A stretch of 64,000 bases of DNA from Capitulum mitella. Taxonomy: Eukaryota; Arthropoda; Thecostraca; Pollicipedomorpha; Pollicipedidae. The stretch is from positions 6,925,822-6,989,821 of the forward strand of contig CP099842.1 in assembly GCA_030062745.1 (NCBI GenBank). The letters are read 5' to 3'. The translations under genes and the position numbers were made by a program. The notes beneath the pieces are model-generated. The model saw only the letters and a program-made list of their open reading frames with translations. It had not been told where the DNA came from and searched no databases. Positions 53,501 to 64,000 of the stretch are shown piece after piece. Positions within the stretch are counted from its first letter, which is position 1. Every line of letters starts with the position of its first letter.

Positions 53501-56500
53501 AACGTCTAATGAGCAGCAGTGGTGGCTTGATAATCAACACTACCACAGTCTTTTGGCTATGAACCGCGTCAGTATCATTCTACCGATTCCCTGCTTTTTC
53601 CATTTGGACACACCCTTTGGTACCTCTTCAGCCGCCTCCTCGAGGGTAAGCAGACCAGGGTTCCCTGCCGTTTGTCAAATGTACATCCATATTGTCGACA
53701 GACAGGTATCTGGAAAAGGTTATGCGAAGTGTACGACTGGAACAGGAAAAGGGGCCTACTGCAAGGATGACGGATAGTGGGGGAGGATAAGGGCTCCTGA
53801 TCTGGAAACCGTGCGCAGATATATGATTCTGTCCACCCGAAACAATATTATAAATGTTCCACAAAAAATGGAGAAAGATAAACGCACTAGCGTATACGCA
53901 TGTCATTAATATAGACAGAGTTATGTCCAGTGGGTTCCGGCCTTTTACAGAAATGCCTTCATGAATATTTCTGGATAAGTGCCTTAACCCTATTCCCGGC
54001 AGGGGGGCTGAATCCGCCCCCCTCGGGTTTTTTGCTTGCCAATTCCAGGCTTTTTAACGCAGTCTCACGAAACTTGGTGACGTTTCCTAGCTGTTCTTTC
54101 TATGCGCCATGACAAAATTCCAAAATTCTGTTTTGCTGAGGGGCGGAGCCAGACAACAGAGGCACCTCATGCCATTTTTGGCCATGTTGAGGGTAAAAGG
54201 AAAATGTCTGCCAAAAACAGAGTTTTAAAGATAAAAATTAAAACTTTATACGGATGTATAGCTAAATAGTTGGGCAATGTGCAGATGTAATTTTGTTTAT
54301 CTGAGGTCATTTTACAAGGTCAGGTGAAGGTCAAAAGTCAAAATTTGTTTTTTCGCAATAATTTCGGCGCCGTTTTTTTTTCAAATGCCAAACCCGGAAT
54401 ATATATGACGTACAACGATGCCTTCTACTTGTGTACCAAGTTTCAGCTTGATATCAGGTTGGGTCACGGAGCTATGACCTAAAATGTCAGTGCGCGTACC
54501 CTATATCGCAATAGCCATGAAACAAATTTTTTGAAATAGTCAATTCAAATGATTGAAAACGTTAACAGATAATATTAAGTGCACACGAGATCATTCCAGG
54601 TGACCCCAAGGTCACTGGAGGCCATTTAAGGTCAAAGGTCACAAGTTGATCTGAGAAACAGGCGACCATGACAGTTCCCCTTTTTTCATGTCCCTGGCAC
54701 CGCCTATGCTAACATTATGCGAACATTGTAATGCGATTTGTACTTCTTTAGTATAATATGACTAGCAGAAGTCAAAAAAAGGTGTTTGCGGCTTTTGTTC
54801 ATTCAGTTGTTTAAAACTATTCCCCCTATTTTTGAAACCCTGTGAATGCCTACGAATTTTCTCAAAATTTCAGATTTGCGGACCCATGGTAAAAGCCCTA
54901 TCCATAATCTCTCGATTCATGCCATTTCCATCGAAATCGGTCCATAAACAATGGAGTTATAAGAAGTCCAAAAGTTCCCCCCATTTTGACATTTTTGCCT
55001 CCCAGTATCCACAAATTTCAAAATTTAAATTTTTTTTATAAAAATGTAGTTCACGTCACGGCAAATCGATTGCCGTTTGTTGCGATGAAATCGGACAAGT
55101 AGTTCTCGAGATCTCAGGGGGGAGGGCCGAATCCGCCCCCCCCCCCTGCCGGGAATCGACCATACCGTCTGGCCCTCCGGGAATAGGGTTAAATACATGT
55201 CTGGACGATCCATGACATGGCCATGGACCAGGGCTCTTCATGTATATTGGGAGGCCCTTCGAAAGTCAAGGGCCTGAACGGACCTGTACCATTTTTTTCC
55301 CATTTTTAGGCCTTTCTTGCAAACCACTAATTTTGATCTGGATGGGGCCTCATTGCCGTCATAAGGGCCCCACACCCTTTGAGATGTCTATGAGAAATTG
55401 CTTGTCTCCCTCCATGCGTAAATACGATCCGCCGCCAGTGCCCCAATTCATTGGCTAACCCCGGCGCCCTGGTGAGCTCCCAGGATGATTTAGTCCCAAA
55501 TTCGCCATATTCTGGTTGATCTGGCCCCGGACTGGCGGCCCTTGTTGGAAGGGCATCATTTTTAGGCGCCGAAATATAAGTAACTCAGCCACATATCGTG
55601 TAAAGAGCTTGAGAACCAGAGCTACGTGGGGTAAGCTGAGCCATGACTTTTCTCACCCCAGATAGAAATGGGTCATCTTTCCCCACGCATGACCATTGTT
55701 CATTATTGACGCACGGGGCGGCAGTTGCCGCATGCTCTAGGTACAAACCGGCTTATCCTTAAGGCAATACCTGCGTAAGTTGCCGGGAAACAGAACATAT
55801 TGTGCACATTGCTAAGTACGAAGATAGCACACGTCAAACATATCACTCTGAAGTTACTGTTAAGTGCTTAAAAAAACATTTCATCTGTAGCTGCCTTGTT
55901 CCCATCTCACCAGCGCCCACCCTTCACATGAGAGGTTCTGGCATCGCCCTCGTTAGGTAGATGGTAGATCGGGCCAAATGACATCACAGGAGTCGAGAAA
56001 CAGGTGATGGCGTAACTTACCCCGTGGCTCGTCGTATCCCACTCTCCCCTACTTGAGCTTGAGCATTACATTGCCAGTTGTGTAAACAGATAATAGAAAC
56101 GAAGCCTTGTCATACGGATGCTGTCGCTTCTTGGTTGCCTTAATTATGAGTAAGTTCTTTCCGATTTTGAAAACTAAAGTACTGGAAGCCATGATAGATG
56201 TCGTTTTATTTATAGTCGTTTTCATTCTTGGCAGTATCACCTCAAATTCATTGCCCACGATGGAAATCCTGGTTACACTGCTGTCACTTCGGAAACAAAA
56301 GCGGTACCGACTGTTGCCTGTCGATATTCTGCATGAGCTTTCCAGACTGTCGGGTCCAGGGCGGGCCATATTGGCCATGACTCCCTTTCGTTGGAAAAGA
56401 GTGGTCAATGAGTCTACCCCATTTTCAAACGGAAATTGTAGGTATTCTGTCCTTGAAACATTGTTTTGTTTATGGACATGACATTCGCCGAAAATGAGGA

Positions 56501-59500
56501 AACAAATCGGTCAAAATCTGGCAAGAAATCAGCATTTGAGGATGGGTAGGTTGCTGTGGACGGATGGATATTCCTCCCCCCCCCCCCCTGAGCTCATCGT
56601 CTATATCCACCAGTGGCTTCCATATGCCTATCTGGCAGCCAAGCCCTTTAGGCGATGGGACCCAGATCTTGCGTAGTTTTAGAATCTTACAGGATAACGG
56701 ATCTTGGGATCTTGAGTCGTTTTAGAATCTTGCAGTCTGGACGGATTGCTTGTAGAACTTTTAGTTAACGCTCCTTTAAGATACTGAACGTATGCGGTAA
56801 CGACTTGGGTTGACCTGCAGCCGTGAAAAGAACGCGTAGTGGGCTGCATGAAAGGTTCGGGATTCCGCCACAGAGTTTTGTAATGTGCTTTTGAGAAGTC
56901 GAAGGTGGTCCATAGGTTAAAAGACGTTCGTATCTGCAGCAAAATAGACCTCGGCCTACAAGAGCTCGAGTATAGTATCCTCAAGTCGGAAATGCAGGCC
57001 TACCGATCATGGCGGAGACGGAGGAGATTAAAATATCTTACAGATAAAGGATCTCGACACAGCCAAGAGAGAACTTGTAGCAGAATTGTCTTCGTCGGTT
57101 CTTTTACGAAATGGGATGGTCTGGCTTAAAACGGATATTTCAGACGTTGTCTATGCTTAAAGTCCTGACTACCAGTTTTCACGTGACGAGCAGTGCGCGT
57201 AATTGAAGAACAGACTTATAAGACTCAAAGACTTAAACGTATTTCGATTGCAACCAAGGTTACGCAACTGTGGTATGATTGGACATCAGCCTCGTCTGGC
57301 TGCGTCTCGACGACCCTTCGCCCGCCAGGCTCACACACGCGTCCCAACGTCTCCACGCTTTATTTCCGACTGCCGCCGACGCCGACTGCCCCCGACGCCG
57401 CCGCACATGTCGGCCTGAAACCCGATCCGCCGCCGGGTCGGCTCCTCAGCCCCGACGTTAAAATAACACTTTGAAGGCTAAAACTAAATGATGGCGGGAA
57501 CGGCTCTGCCTGAATCCAGGGTCGGCACACGTGTCGACGACAGGACGGCCCCGCTCATCAACTAAGACCACAGCAACAATTCCGAAACGCAATAATCCCG
57601 GGCATAACGAGAGACATTGCTCTAGAAAGGGCACACCACCAAGAGAGAATGCACGGCTTTTGATGATAATCGAGTGCATAAAAATGAGATGTGCAAAAAC
57701 CATAAGTGTCAGTGAATGTTGATTGATGTAATTTGGGCCCATCAGAGATGATCGGGATTTCTTTAGTGTGAAAATCAGGAGAGACAATCGATACCTAGCT
57801 GCAGTAGTCTCGTGTTTCTTACTGAAGTTGCAAGATGTTAAGAAATGTCCCAAAAATATATTTCTCTGTGACAGCGTGCTTGATACTGACAAACTTGGAA
57901 GTTCTTACGGAGTGATCAGCTGGCCTCTGTGGCCCATGTTTTTCTCTACTGCTAAATCCGTGTTTGATGTGTCTGTTCACTATAAAAGTTCCAATATATT
58001 TCATTGCAGCAGCTTTTTGACCCCATCATCCCACCGTCCGAACTTCGTAAACTGGACCTGGAAATTTCCGTCCTACATACGGACGTGATGGTGTTAAATT
58101 GCTTGTACGTTTATTTCATTGGACGTTCAATGTGTAACGCAATGTGACGCAGCGCGGGCCTAAAAAATCAGAAAAATGGGCTCATGGCAAAATTCGAATC
58201 AATCCGTTGTACGCCTAGTTATTGCACGTTCACCTATGATGCTATGAATGTTGTAGGAATAAAAATAGATTTATTTATCCCTGTTCTCGCCGTTATGCAG
58301 CTCGTTAAGTTTTATGGATTGCGTTGTAAACCATATCAACTCAATATACATTGCTTGGTCGTATATCAGTTTTTGATCCGTCTTCTCCCATCAGAAATCC
58401 ATGGCGCGCTCCTGACCCTAAGACGTTGGATGGGAAGAAATGATTCAAAATGCAGTGGCCATGCCCCCTCCTCCTTGTCGGAGCAATTTCCGCCAGTGCT
58501 GATGATGATTGCTGTTTATGATGCCATTTGTCAATTTAAACCCGTCCAAAATACTTACTCCATACTAACGTCCTGAGTGTGGCATTGTAAATGCTGTAAA
58601 TACTGTGTCATGCGACCTAGAAACTGGTACTCACTTTCAACCATACGCAGATGATTATGATTGGAATGAAATGAACACTGTGTTGAAGTAAAGTGGAGTG
58701 CCACAGTTCTTATGGGCACCCACAATTGCTGAAGGCCTTACCTATCCCATGTCACAATCATCATGAAAGGCGTGGTACCATTCATGCATTCTTGATAAGA
58801 TGGAACTGAAATACCGGATAGCTAGCATTGCAAATTGCCAATCACACGATCACTGATGACATTCAGCTGGTTTTATAAGATTGGCACTAATTTGGCACGG
58901 ATCAGCCCCATCTCAAACCACAGCTCTCCCATCAGGTCAGTCTCATTCTCGTTCTCGCCAGGCGTGGCTAGAGGACCACGACCGGAAGCTGGGACATTTC
59001 ATCAACAATGAGTGGGTGCATCCCGCCGAACGGAAGGCGTACGAGACGCGGAACCCGTGCACGGGCGAGGTGCTGGCCTCCACCATCCAGGGCACGGCCG
59101 ACGACGTGGACGCCGCCGTGGCGGCCGCCAGGAAGGCCTTCACCTCCTGGGGCAAGCTGAGCGGCCACGTGCGAGCCCGCCACCTGTACAGGTGAGCTGG
59201 TGCCCCGCGCGACTCTGCCTCAGGTATGCGGAGTTTCGTGTCTGGTGCGTCTCCAGTCTTCTAGCATTTGAAATGCGCGGCGTTTCCGACGAAGAGATTT
59301 GGCGTCTCCACCGGCAGATGATGCGTAATCGGACGGAAACTCGACGTCTGGTCAAAAGCCCACCGCAGTTTTGATCCAGACGTTGCCCTTTGGCCTGAGT
59401 TGGCTGGGCGGAGGGGCTCCATATGGTGTCCCAGTTCCCGCCGTTTGGGCGCCTCCGCTGACCGCCGGCCGCCGCCCGACAGCGTGGCGCGCCACCTGCA

Positions 59501-62500
59501 GAAGCACTCCCGCCTGATGGCCGTGCTGGCCTCCATGGACAACGGCAAGACGATCCGCGAGACGCGCGACTGCGATGTGCCGATCGTGGTGCGCCACCTG
59601 TACCACCACGCCGGCTGGGCGCAGCTGGCCGACACCGAGATGGCCCACTGGAAGCCGCTCGGTGAGCCGCCGCCGGCGGACGGACTGTGCCACTGCGGCG
59701 AGTCCGACGGGGAAAGCTGTCTTATTGCTGTCAAATGTGGGGGATGTTGTTTGTTTTTTTCTATTTTTTTTTTTTGGATTTCTGGGGAGATCCAGGAAGT
59801 CAGATGCTGTAGTGTGACTCGATTATGGGTTATTAGGGTCCTTTGTGGCAGAATATCCTGAACGTTTGTTTTTTGGCTTTTCGGGAGAGGCCCAAAAAGT
59901 CTGTTGCTGCAGTTTAGCACTTGATATAGCCTAACAGAATACCCGTCCTGAATATTTGTTGTGGTCCGGAGAAGATAGTGCCTTGTTGAAATGAATTTTG
60001 ACAGTAGTGTGTGTCCACGGTGGCGTTTTTTTTTGTAACTTGTGTAACCTGTAACATTTTGTAACCCGTGCACGTAGTCTTTTTTGTTGTGATGTCACGT
60101 GATGGTTTTCCGCGTGTTCTGTCTCGTACATAGTTGTGTCCGTGTGTTTGACGCCCGCTGCCGGGCGCGGCAGGCGTGGTTGGCGCGATCGTGCCCTGGA
60201 ACTTCCCGCTGATGCTGCTCGCCTGGAAGGTGTGCCCGGCGCTGGCGATGGGCAACACGGTCGTGCTGAAGCCGGCCACCTACACCCGGCTGTCGGCGCT
60301 GCTGTTCGCCGAGATCTGCGCCGAGGCCGGGTACGCTGCGGCCGAGGCCTGAGCTCCAAGCTGGGGTTTTGACGGGCGGCTGCTCCTCTTTCGAATGCCT
60401 AGCCCGCTGATGTTTTGTTTTCGTTTTGTTTTGTTTCTGTGAGTCGTGACGTCATGCATCCGTGAAAATGTTGGGGCCGGTTTTGTTTCTTGTGGTCATG
60501 CGACGCGTGTGTGAAAATTGATGCTATAAGCGGAACTAATTACGGGAATCCGGGCGACTTTTTTATGTAAGCCTTTGCTTGTGGGACTAATTATCACGAC
60601 TATCAGTAACAGTATCAGCAGCCCAGTAACCAACAGTCGGATATTTTCTGGGCCCGGTCACCTCGTTATTGGCCGTTGACGTGGGGCCGGTGTCGGCAGC
60701 CTGCCGCCGGGCGTGTTTAACGTGGTGACTGGCCCGGGCTCGATGGGCGAGAAGCTGGCCACCCACCCGGACGTGGACAAGGTGGGCTTCACGGGCTCGA
60801 CGGAGATCGGCCAGCGCCTGCGCCGCGCCACCGCCGGCATGGGCAAGAAGCTCTCCCTCGGTGAGGGTCCGACCGGCCGCCCGGCGGCTCCCACCGGACC
60901 ACCGGCCGGGTCATGGACGAGTGATGGCCAACAGTCGGGATATTGCACGGGCATACGATGTTGGCTGGGGATGTAGGGACCAGGTGGTGTTTGCTGCGTT
61001 ATTTTCCGTTAAAGATTATTTTTGTGGGTCTGTGTTTGTCATGCATTCGTTCATGGTGTTGTCTGCACGCGTCATTTTGGTCCTGGCCTGTTACTGTGTG
61101 GTGGCAGTTGGCAGTTTTCTTGTGAAATAAGCCGTCTGAAGTCGATGGTTCCTGCACGTCCCTGCCTTGTACCTGTCCATAATACATTCGGTCTGTGTGG
61201 CGTGCCCGTCCTGGTGTACTGTTCCCCGCCCACGTGTCGTGAGTGTCCGTGTGGACGCTTGGTGGCACCTCTCCCTACCTGGCCGTGCCCGTGAGCGGTC
61301 GGTCCGTCCTGACGTGTGCCGTGGGCCGCCGCGCGGTGCGCCGGAGCGGCCGCTGACCGGTCGCCGACCTCCCACCAGAGCTGGGCGGCAAGAGCCCGGT
61401 GGTGGTGTACGACTCGGCCGACCTCGACTCGGCCGTCGAGGGCGTGGTGGACGCCATCTGGTTCAACCAGGGCCAGGTCAGTGGGCCCGGCGGCCCGGCC
61501 GGCCCGCCGGACCGGCGGTTAACCATGTGACCGGACGGCGTGTCTTCGGATTGGCCGAGGCGTATCTTCTGGGAACGAACGTTGCGTCATGGTTGGTTTG
61601 TGTGACGGCTGGTGCTCTGCGTGGCTACAGAGGAACGGTTGTAAATATCTCTTGGCTTCGGTTTTTCTTCTCAAGAAACGTAGCGTAAAATCATGCGATG
61701 CGAATTGGTAAAATACTTAGATATAGGTATCATGTACCACACATGGGTTTGTAGCGGTAGGGCGGGCAACCTTTTCTTGTTCTTTTTACATGCGTTTCCG
61801 TACCTTTATTTTACTTGCGCCCTTTACCTTCCATTCAGGACCAGTCGTTGGGTTGTCCTTCGATCAGCCCCGTGTCTGTTGCTGAGTCTCGGCTGTGACG
61901 AGCGTCGCCCTCTCGTGGCCAAACAGGTCTGCTCGGCCGGCTCCAAACTGCTCGTCCAGGAGACCGTCTACGAGAAGATGCTGGCCAAGCTGAAGGCGCG
62001 CATGCAGAAGCTGCGGCTGGGCGACTCGCTGGACAAGGCTCTGGACATGGGCGCCATCGTGGACGAGAGCCAGCGCAAGAGCGTCGAGGCGTACGTGGAG
62101 GGCGCCAAGAAGGAGGGAGCCGAGGTGAGAAAATTGGCTTTTGAAGGTGTGGGTATCACACACATCCGTAGCATTCGTCCGGGATGTTTGATAGTCTGTT
62201 GTTTCGGCAGTTTATGTGGGCTCCCCAGTTATCTTATGCTGTGTGAGATTTACCGCGTATCGCGCGGCGTCAGAAATTTGTTTTTTATTCGTACTAATGT
62301 CAAGGGAAGTGTTTCATCGCCATTTGCACTTCGCTCGCCTTGAGATTGCAAGCTATGTGATCTGATGGTAATGAATGCCTAGTGGCGGCCAGCGCTCCTG
62401 TCCCCCGAACCCATTGAGCGTGCTCCAGGTGTCTGCCGTCTCCTCCGTCCTCACCGTGCTCCAGGTGTCTGCCGCTCGGACTCCGCTGTGTCGGCCGAGC

Positions 62501-64000
62501 TGTCCGTGTGTCGCCACTGGCCGCAGGTCGTCAGCCCGGCTGACGGCGGCGCGCGGTGCAGGTGTTCCAGGTGTCGGCGCCGACCGGCTGTTTCTACCCG
62601 CCCACCCTCATCAATGGCGTGCAGACCAGCTCGCGCGTGGTCGTGGACGAGATCTTCGGCCCGGTGCTGGTGGCGCTGCCCTTCCGCACCGCCAAGGAGG
62701 CGCTGGCGCTGTCCAACAACACCATCTACGGCCTGGGCGCCAGCGTCTGGACCGAGCAGCTGCCGTTGGCACTGGAGACGGCCAAGCACATCAAGGTGGG
62801 CAGGCCGGCTGTCGGCAGGCTGTCCCCGGCCGCCGGCTGATCCCAGCAGAGGTGTCGTCTCTCCGTTGAAGAGATGTCTTGATCTGTGGTCTGGAACGTT
62901 GCGAGGGGTCGGTTTGTTGTCTGCTTTGCCCGCGGGAAAAGGCTGCGTTATGGAAGAGTTTCCCAGTGTCGCAATTAAAGAACCTCCCATAATGTTGCCC
63001 CATCCCACTGACAGTTGATTTCCTCCCCCGGCGACCGCTGTGACCGACGTCCCATCCCTCCGCTCCCAGTCGGTCACGTCCCCCTGTGACGGCCACCCGA
63101 CCCCTCTGCCACCATCTGTCACGTCCCCGCCAACCCCTGCGATGAACACTCCGTCCCTCCGCCGCCAGTTTGTCACGACCCTCGCCGACATCCCTGACGG
63201 TCCCTCCGCCGCAGGCCGGCTCCGTCTGGCTCAACTGCCACAACCTGTTCGACGCGGCGACCGGGTTCGGCGGCTACAAGCAGTCGGGCTTCGGCCGCGA
63301 CGGCGGCAAGGAGGGCCTGTTCGAGTACGTGAAGCCGCGCTGGCTGGGCGACACGAAGCGGCCGGCGCCCGAGCTGGACCTGGCCGGCTTCGGCGTCCGC
63401 GACCGGCCGTCCGGACCAGCCATCGACGCCGGACGGGTGAGCGGTGCCGGCGAACGCCGGCGGCGTGTGCGGTCGCACCGACGACCGTACGCCGTGTGGG
63501 GCCGTGCATTGTGCCTTCTTTGTGATGTCAGTTCACACGGTCGACCAGCGTGCTTTGCACTAAACCATTTGAAATGTCATTCCGAATTTGAATGAAGTAA
63601 AAACCACGTCTGTTGAAAATCTTTGCCATCGCCCAAGGAAATGTGCTGCTGCGTTACTGTGTTTTTGACCGGTCAGAACTGCGTACTGTTTCTGTGTGTG
63701 GTCGGCTGTTTTCTGCCGGCGATAACCGACGCTCCCCGTGGCCGGCAGTACGTGTCCGAGGTGACGAACGGCGTGCCGCGCGTGGACCGCACGTACAAGC
63801 TGTTCTACGGCGGCGCCCAGAAGCGGCCGGACGGCAACTACAGCCGGCTGGTGAGCTCGGCCTCGGGCGTGCCGCTCGCCCAGGTAGCCGAGTCCAACCG
63901 CAAGGACGTGCGCAACGCCGTGGAGGCGGCGCACAAGGGCCAGCCGGGCTGGGCCAAGCGCTCCGGCCACCAGCGGGCGCAGATTCTCTTCTACCTGGCC
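50452..64000 (+). CDS. ALDH16A1: ALDH16A1, two-domain aldehyde dehydrogenase, 5' ten coding exons (3' end outside window)
   Basis: This is a member of the aldehyde dehydrogenase superfamily with a tandem ALDH fold. Ten exons join in phase into 611 codons. The N terminus [14 protein letters not shown] is typical of ALDH16A1 ('IFTSLEYGPVPES' in human) and absent from ALDH1/2. The first domain has Asn180 in PWNF, Lys203 in VLKPA, GSTEIG (255-260), catalytic base Glu277 in ELGGKSP, nucleophile Cys311 in NQGQVCSAG, and Glu405 in EIFGPV. By family knowledge it should therefore oxidise aldehydes with NAD(P)+. A second ALDH-like domain starts at about residue 540 and continues past the window. The start ATG is the first in frame after an upstream stop, with context CAGCAATGG. 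Confidence 0.95.
53988..55188. mobile_element. piggyBac-like non-autonomous element (MITE), nested
   Basis: Perfect 12-bp inverted ends CCCTATTCCCGG (53988-53999) and CCGGGAATAGGG (55177-55188) are flanked on both sides by TTAA (53984-53987 and 55189-55192). TTAA targets and CCC-starting ends are hallmarks of the piggyBac superfamily. Subterminal GC-rich inverted blocks (gggggctgaatccgcccccc and its partner near 55117-55150) lie inside. The 1.2 kb interior is AT-rich with no transposase frame, so it would need a helper element. Confidence 0.82.
55225..55520. other. Repeat-like sequence between the nested element and the outer right end
   Basis: The text 'gggaggcccttcgaaagtca' and 'ggatggggcctcattgccgt' looks like interspersed repeat, but I cannot name a family. 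It falls inside the outer transposon interval. Confidence 0.2.
58962..59191 (+). CDS. ALDH16A1: ALDH16A1 exon 2
   Basis: It encodes residues 35-111. [20 protein letters not shown] and [20 protein letters not shown] are the standard ALDH N-terminal region. Acceptor TCGCCAG, donor ACAG|GTGAGC, 230 nt, phase 0 in and phase 2 out. Confidence 0.94.
59483..59661 (+). CDS. ALDH16A1: ALDH16A1 exon 3
   Basis: It encodes residues 111-171. [32 protein letters not shown] and [14 protein letters not shown] match the ALDH 'ESLDNGKPIRE' helix region. The exon is 179 nt, phase 2 in and phase 1 out. Confidence 0.94.
60174..60330 (+). CDS. ALDH16A1: ALDH16A1 exon 4: NAD-binding, Asn and Lys motifs
   Basis: It encodes residues 171-223. 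[20 protein letters not shown] and [15 protein letters not shown] carry the oxyanion-hole Asn180 and cofactor-binding Lys203. The exon is 157 nt, with a GGCAG|GC acceptor and a CCGG|GTACGC donor. Confidence 0.95.
60700..60860 (+). CDS. ALDH16A1: ALDH16A1 exon 5: GSTEIG motif
   Basis: It encodes residues 223-277. [16 protein letters not shown] is followed by [20 protein letters not shown], the dinucleotide-binding turn of ALDHs. The exon is 161 nt, phase 2 in and phase 1 out. Confidence 0.95.
61379..61476 (+). CDS. ALDH16A1: ALDH16A1 exon 6: catalytic glutamate
   Basis: It encodes residues 277-309. It starts [20 protein letters not shown], with Glu277 as the general base, and ends FNQGQ. The exon is 98 nt, phase 1 in and phase 0 out (CAG|GTCAGT). 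Confidence 0.95.
61927..62124 (+). CDS. ALDH16A1: ALDH16A1 exon 7: catalytic cysteine
   Basis: It encodes residues 310-375. It opens [12 protein letters not shown]; Cys311 sits at the ALDH nucleophile position (Cys302 numbering). [20 protein letters not shown] follows. The exon is 198 nt, phase 0 at both ends, with an AAACAG acceptor. Confidence 0.95.
62418..62476 (+). repeat. Two look-alikes of the exon 8 start in ALDH16A1 intron 7
   Basis: gtgctccaggtgtctgccg occurs at 62420-62438 and again at 62456-62474. It resembles the start of exon 8 (gtgttccaggtgtcggcgcc at 62562). Both carry a CTCCAG/GTG junction. Confidence 0.6.
62562..62795 (+). CDS. ALDH16A1: ALDH16A1 exon 8: EIFGP motif
   Basis: It encodes residues 376-453. 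[40 protein letters not shown] and [14 protein letters not shown] are canonical; Glu405 would bind the cofactor ribose. The exon is 234 nt, phase 0. Two look-alikes of its first bases lie upstream in the intron. Confidence 0.95.
63215..63436 (+). CDS. ALDH16A1: ALDH16A1 exon 9: end of first ALDH domain
   Basis: It encodes residues 454-527. [20 protein letters not shown] and [20 protein letters not shown] form the C-terminal ALDH signature ('[13 protein letters not shown]'). A linker [16 protein letters not shown] to the second domain follows. The exon is 222 nt, phase 0. Confidence 0.95.
63749..64000 (+). CDS. ALDH16A1: ALDH16A1 exon 10, cut by window end: start of second ALDH-like domain
   Basis: It encodes residues 528-611. 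[20 protein letters not shown] and [20 protein letters not shown] begin the second ALDH-like repeat, as in human ALDH16A1 ('YGLFVGGRFQAP...AVEAAHQAF'). The acceptor is GGCAG|TAC and the exon is still open at base 64000. Confidence 0.93.

Larger units (their letters stand above)
52953..56049. mobile_element. DNA transposon with 26-bp imperfect inverted repeats and TA target duplication
   Basis: The left end AGGGAGAGTGGGGTAAAATG (to GAGCCAC, 52953-52978) and the right end GTGGCTCGTCGTATCCCACT (to CTCCCC, 56024-56049) are inverted repeats matching at 21 of 26 positions. Both are flanked by TA (52951-52952 and 56050-56051), as for Tc1/mariner-type insertion. An internal echo (gtggggtaagctgagccatg) lies near 55630. 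I could not read an intact transposase. A second element interrupts it. Confidence 0.7.
50554..58961 (+). other. ALDH16A1 intron 1, 8.4 kb, AT-rich
   Basis: An AT-rich intron in sharp contrast to the GC-rich Kif21 intron 1. It contains the nested transposons at 52953-56049. The rest (50700-52950 and 56050-58960) shows no exon that I can support. Confidence 0.75.

Noticed and set aside
53349-53777. Possible decayed transposase frame inside the outer transposon
   Set aside because: I could not find a catalytic motif or family resemblance on either strand.
56107-56481. 124-codon plus-strand frame beside the transposon
   Set aside because: No recognisable domain, an opposing frame on the other strand, and no matching splice phase for ALDH16A1.

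Overview
This window is animal genomic DNA, not bacterial. It holds two multi-exon protein genes with canonical GT–AG introns, arranged head to head, together with many minisatellites and nested inverted-repeat transposons. The protein sequences point to an invertebrate: the kinesin is clearly KIF21-type but distant from mammalian KIF21A/B, and the aldehyde dehydrogenase is an ALDH16A1 that keeps its active-site cysteine. Coding exons have strongly GC-rich third positions and much of the flanking DNA is GC- and CpG-rich. An arthropod such as a crustacean would fit, but the sequence alone does not prove this.

Minus strand, 836-49242: a complete Kif21 gene. I assembled 25 coding exons whose splice phases all agree. 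They sum to 4,476 nt, or 1,491 codons plus a stop. The order is motor domain (exons 1-7), long coiled-coil stalk with an acidic insert (exons 7-18), low-complexity linker (exons 19-20) and C-terminal WD40 propeller (exons 20-25). Intron 1 is about 22 kb, very GC-rich and shows no credible gene. Several exon-intron junctions sit at the edge of a tandem array that copies the junction itself: the exon 7 and exon 15 donors and the exon 20 and exon 23 acceptors. One array (exon 7) could lengthen the coiled coil in frame.

About 49243-50451: a roughly 1.2 kb AT-richer spacer between the two divergent start codons, which may act as a bidirectional promoter.

Plus strand, 50452-64000 and beyond: ALDH16A1, of which ten coding exons (611 codons) are present and the 3' end lies outside the window. 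The first ALDH domain is complete with its catalytic and NAD-binding residues, and the second ALDH-like domain begins in exon 10. Intron 1 (8.4 kb, AT-rich) carries an inverted-repeat transposon flanked by TA, with a 1.2 kb piggyBac-like non-autonomous element (TTAA site, 12-bp perfect inverted repeats) inserted inside it.

The two genes have no obvious functional link: one is a microtubule plus-end kinesin, the other a soluble two-domain aldehyde dehydrogenase. I saw no RNA genes, CRISPR arrays or other coding genes that I can support. Most long open frames here come from GC-rich or stop-free repetitive DNA.
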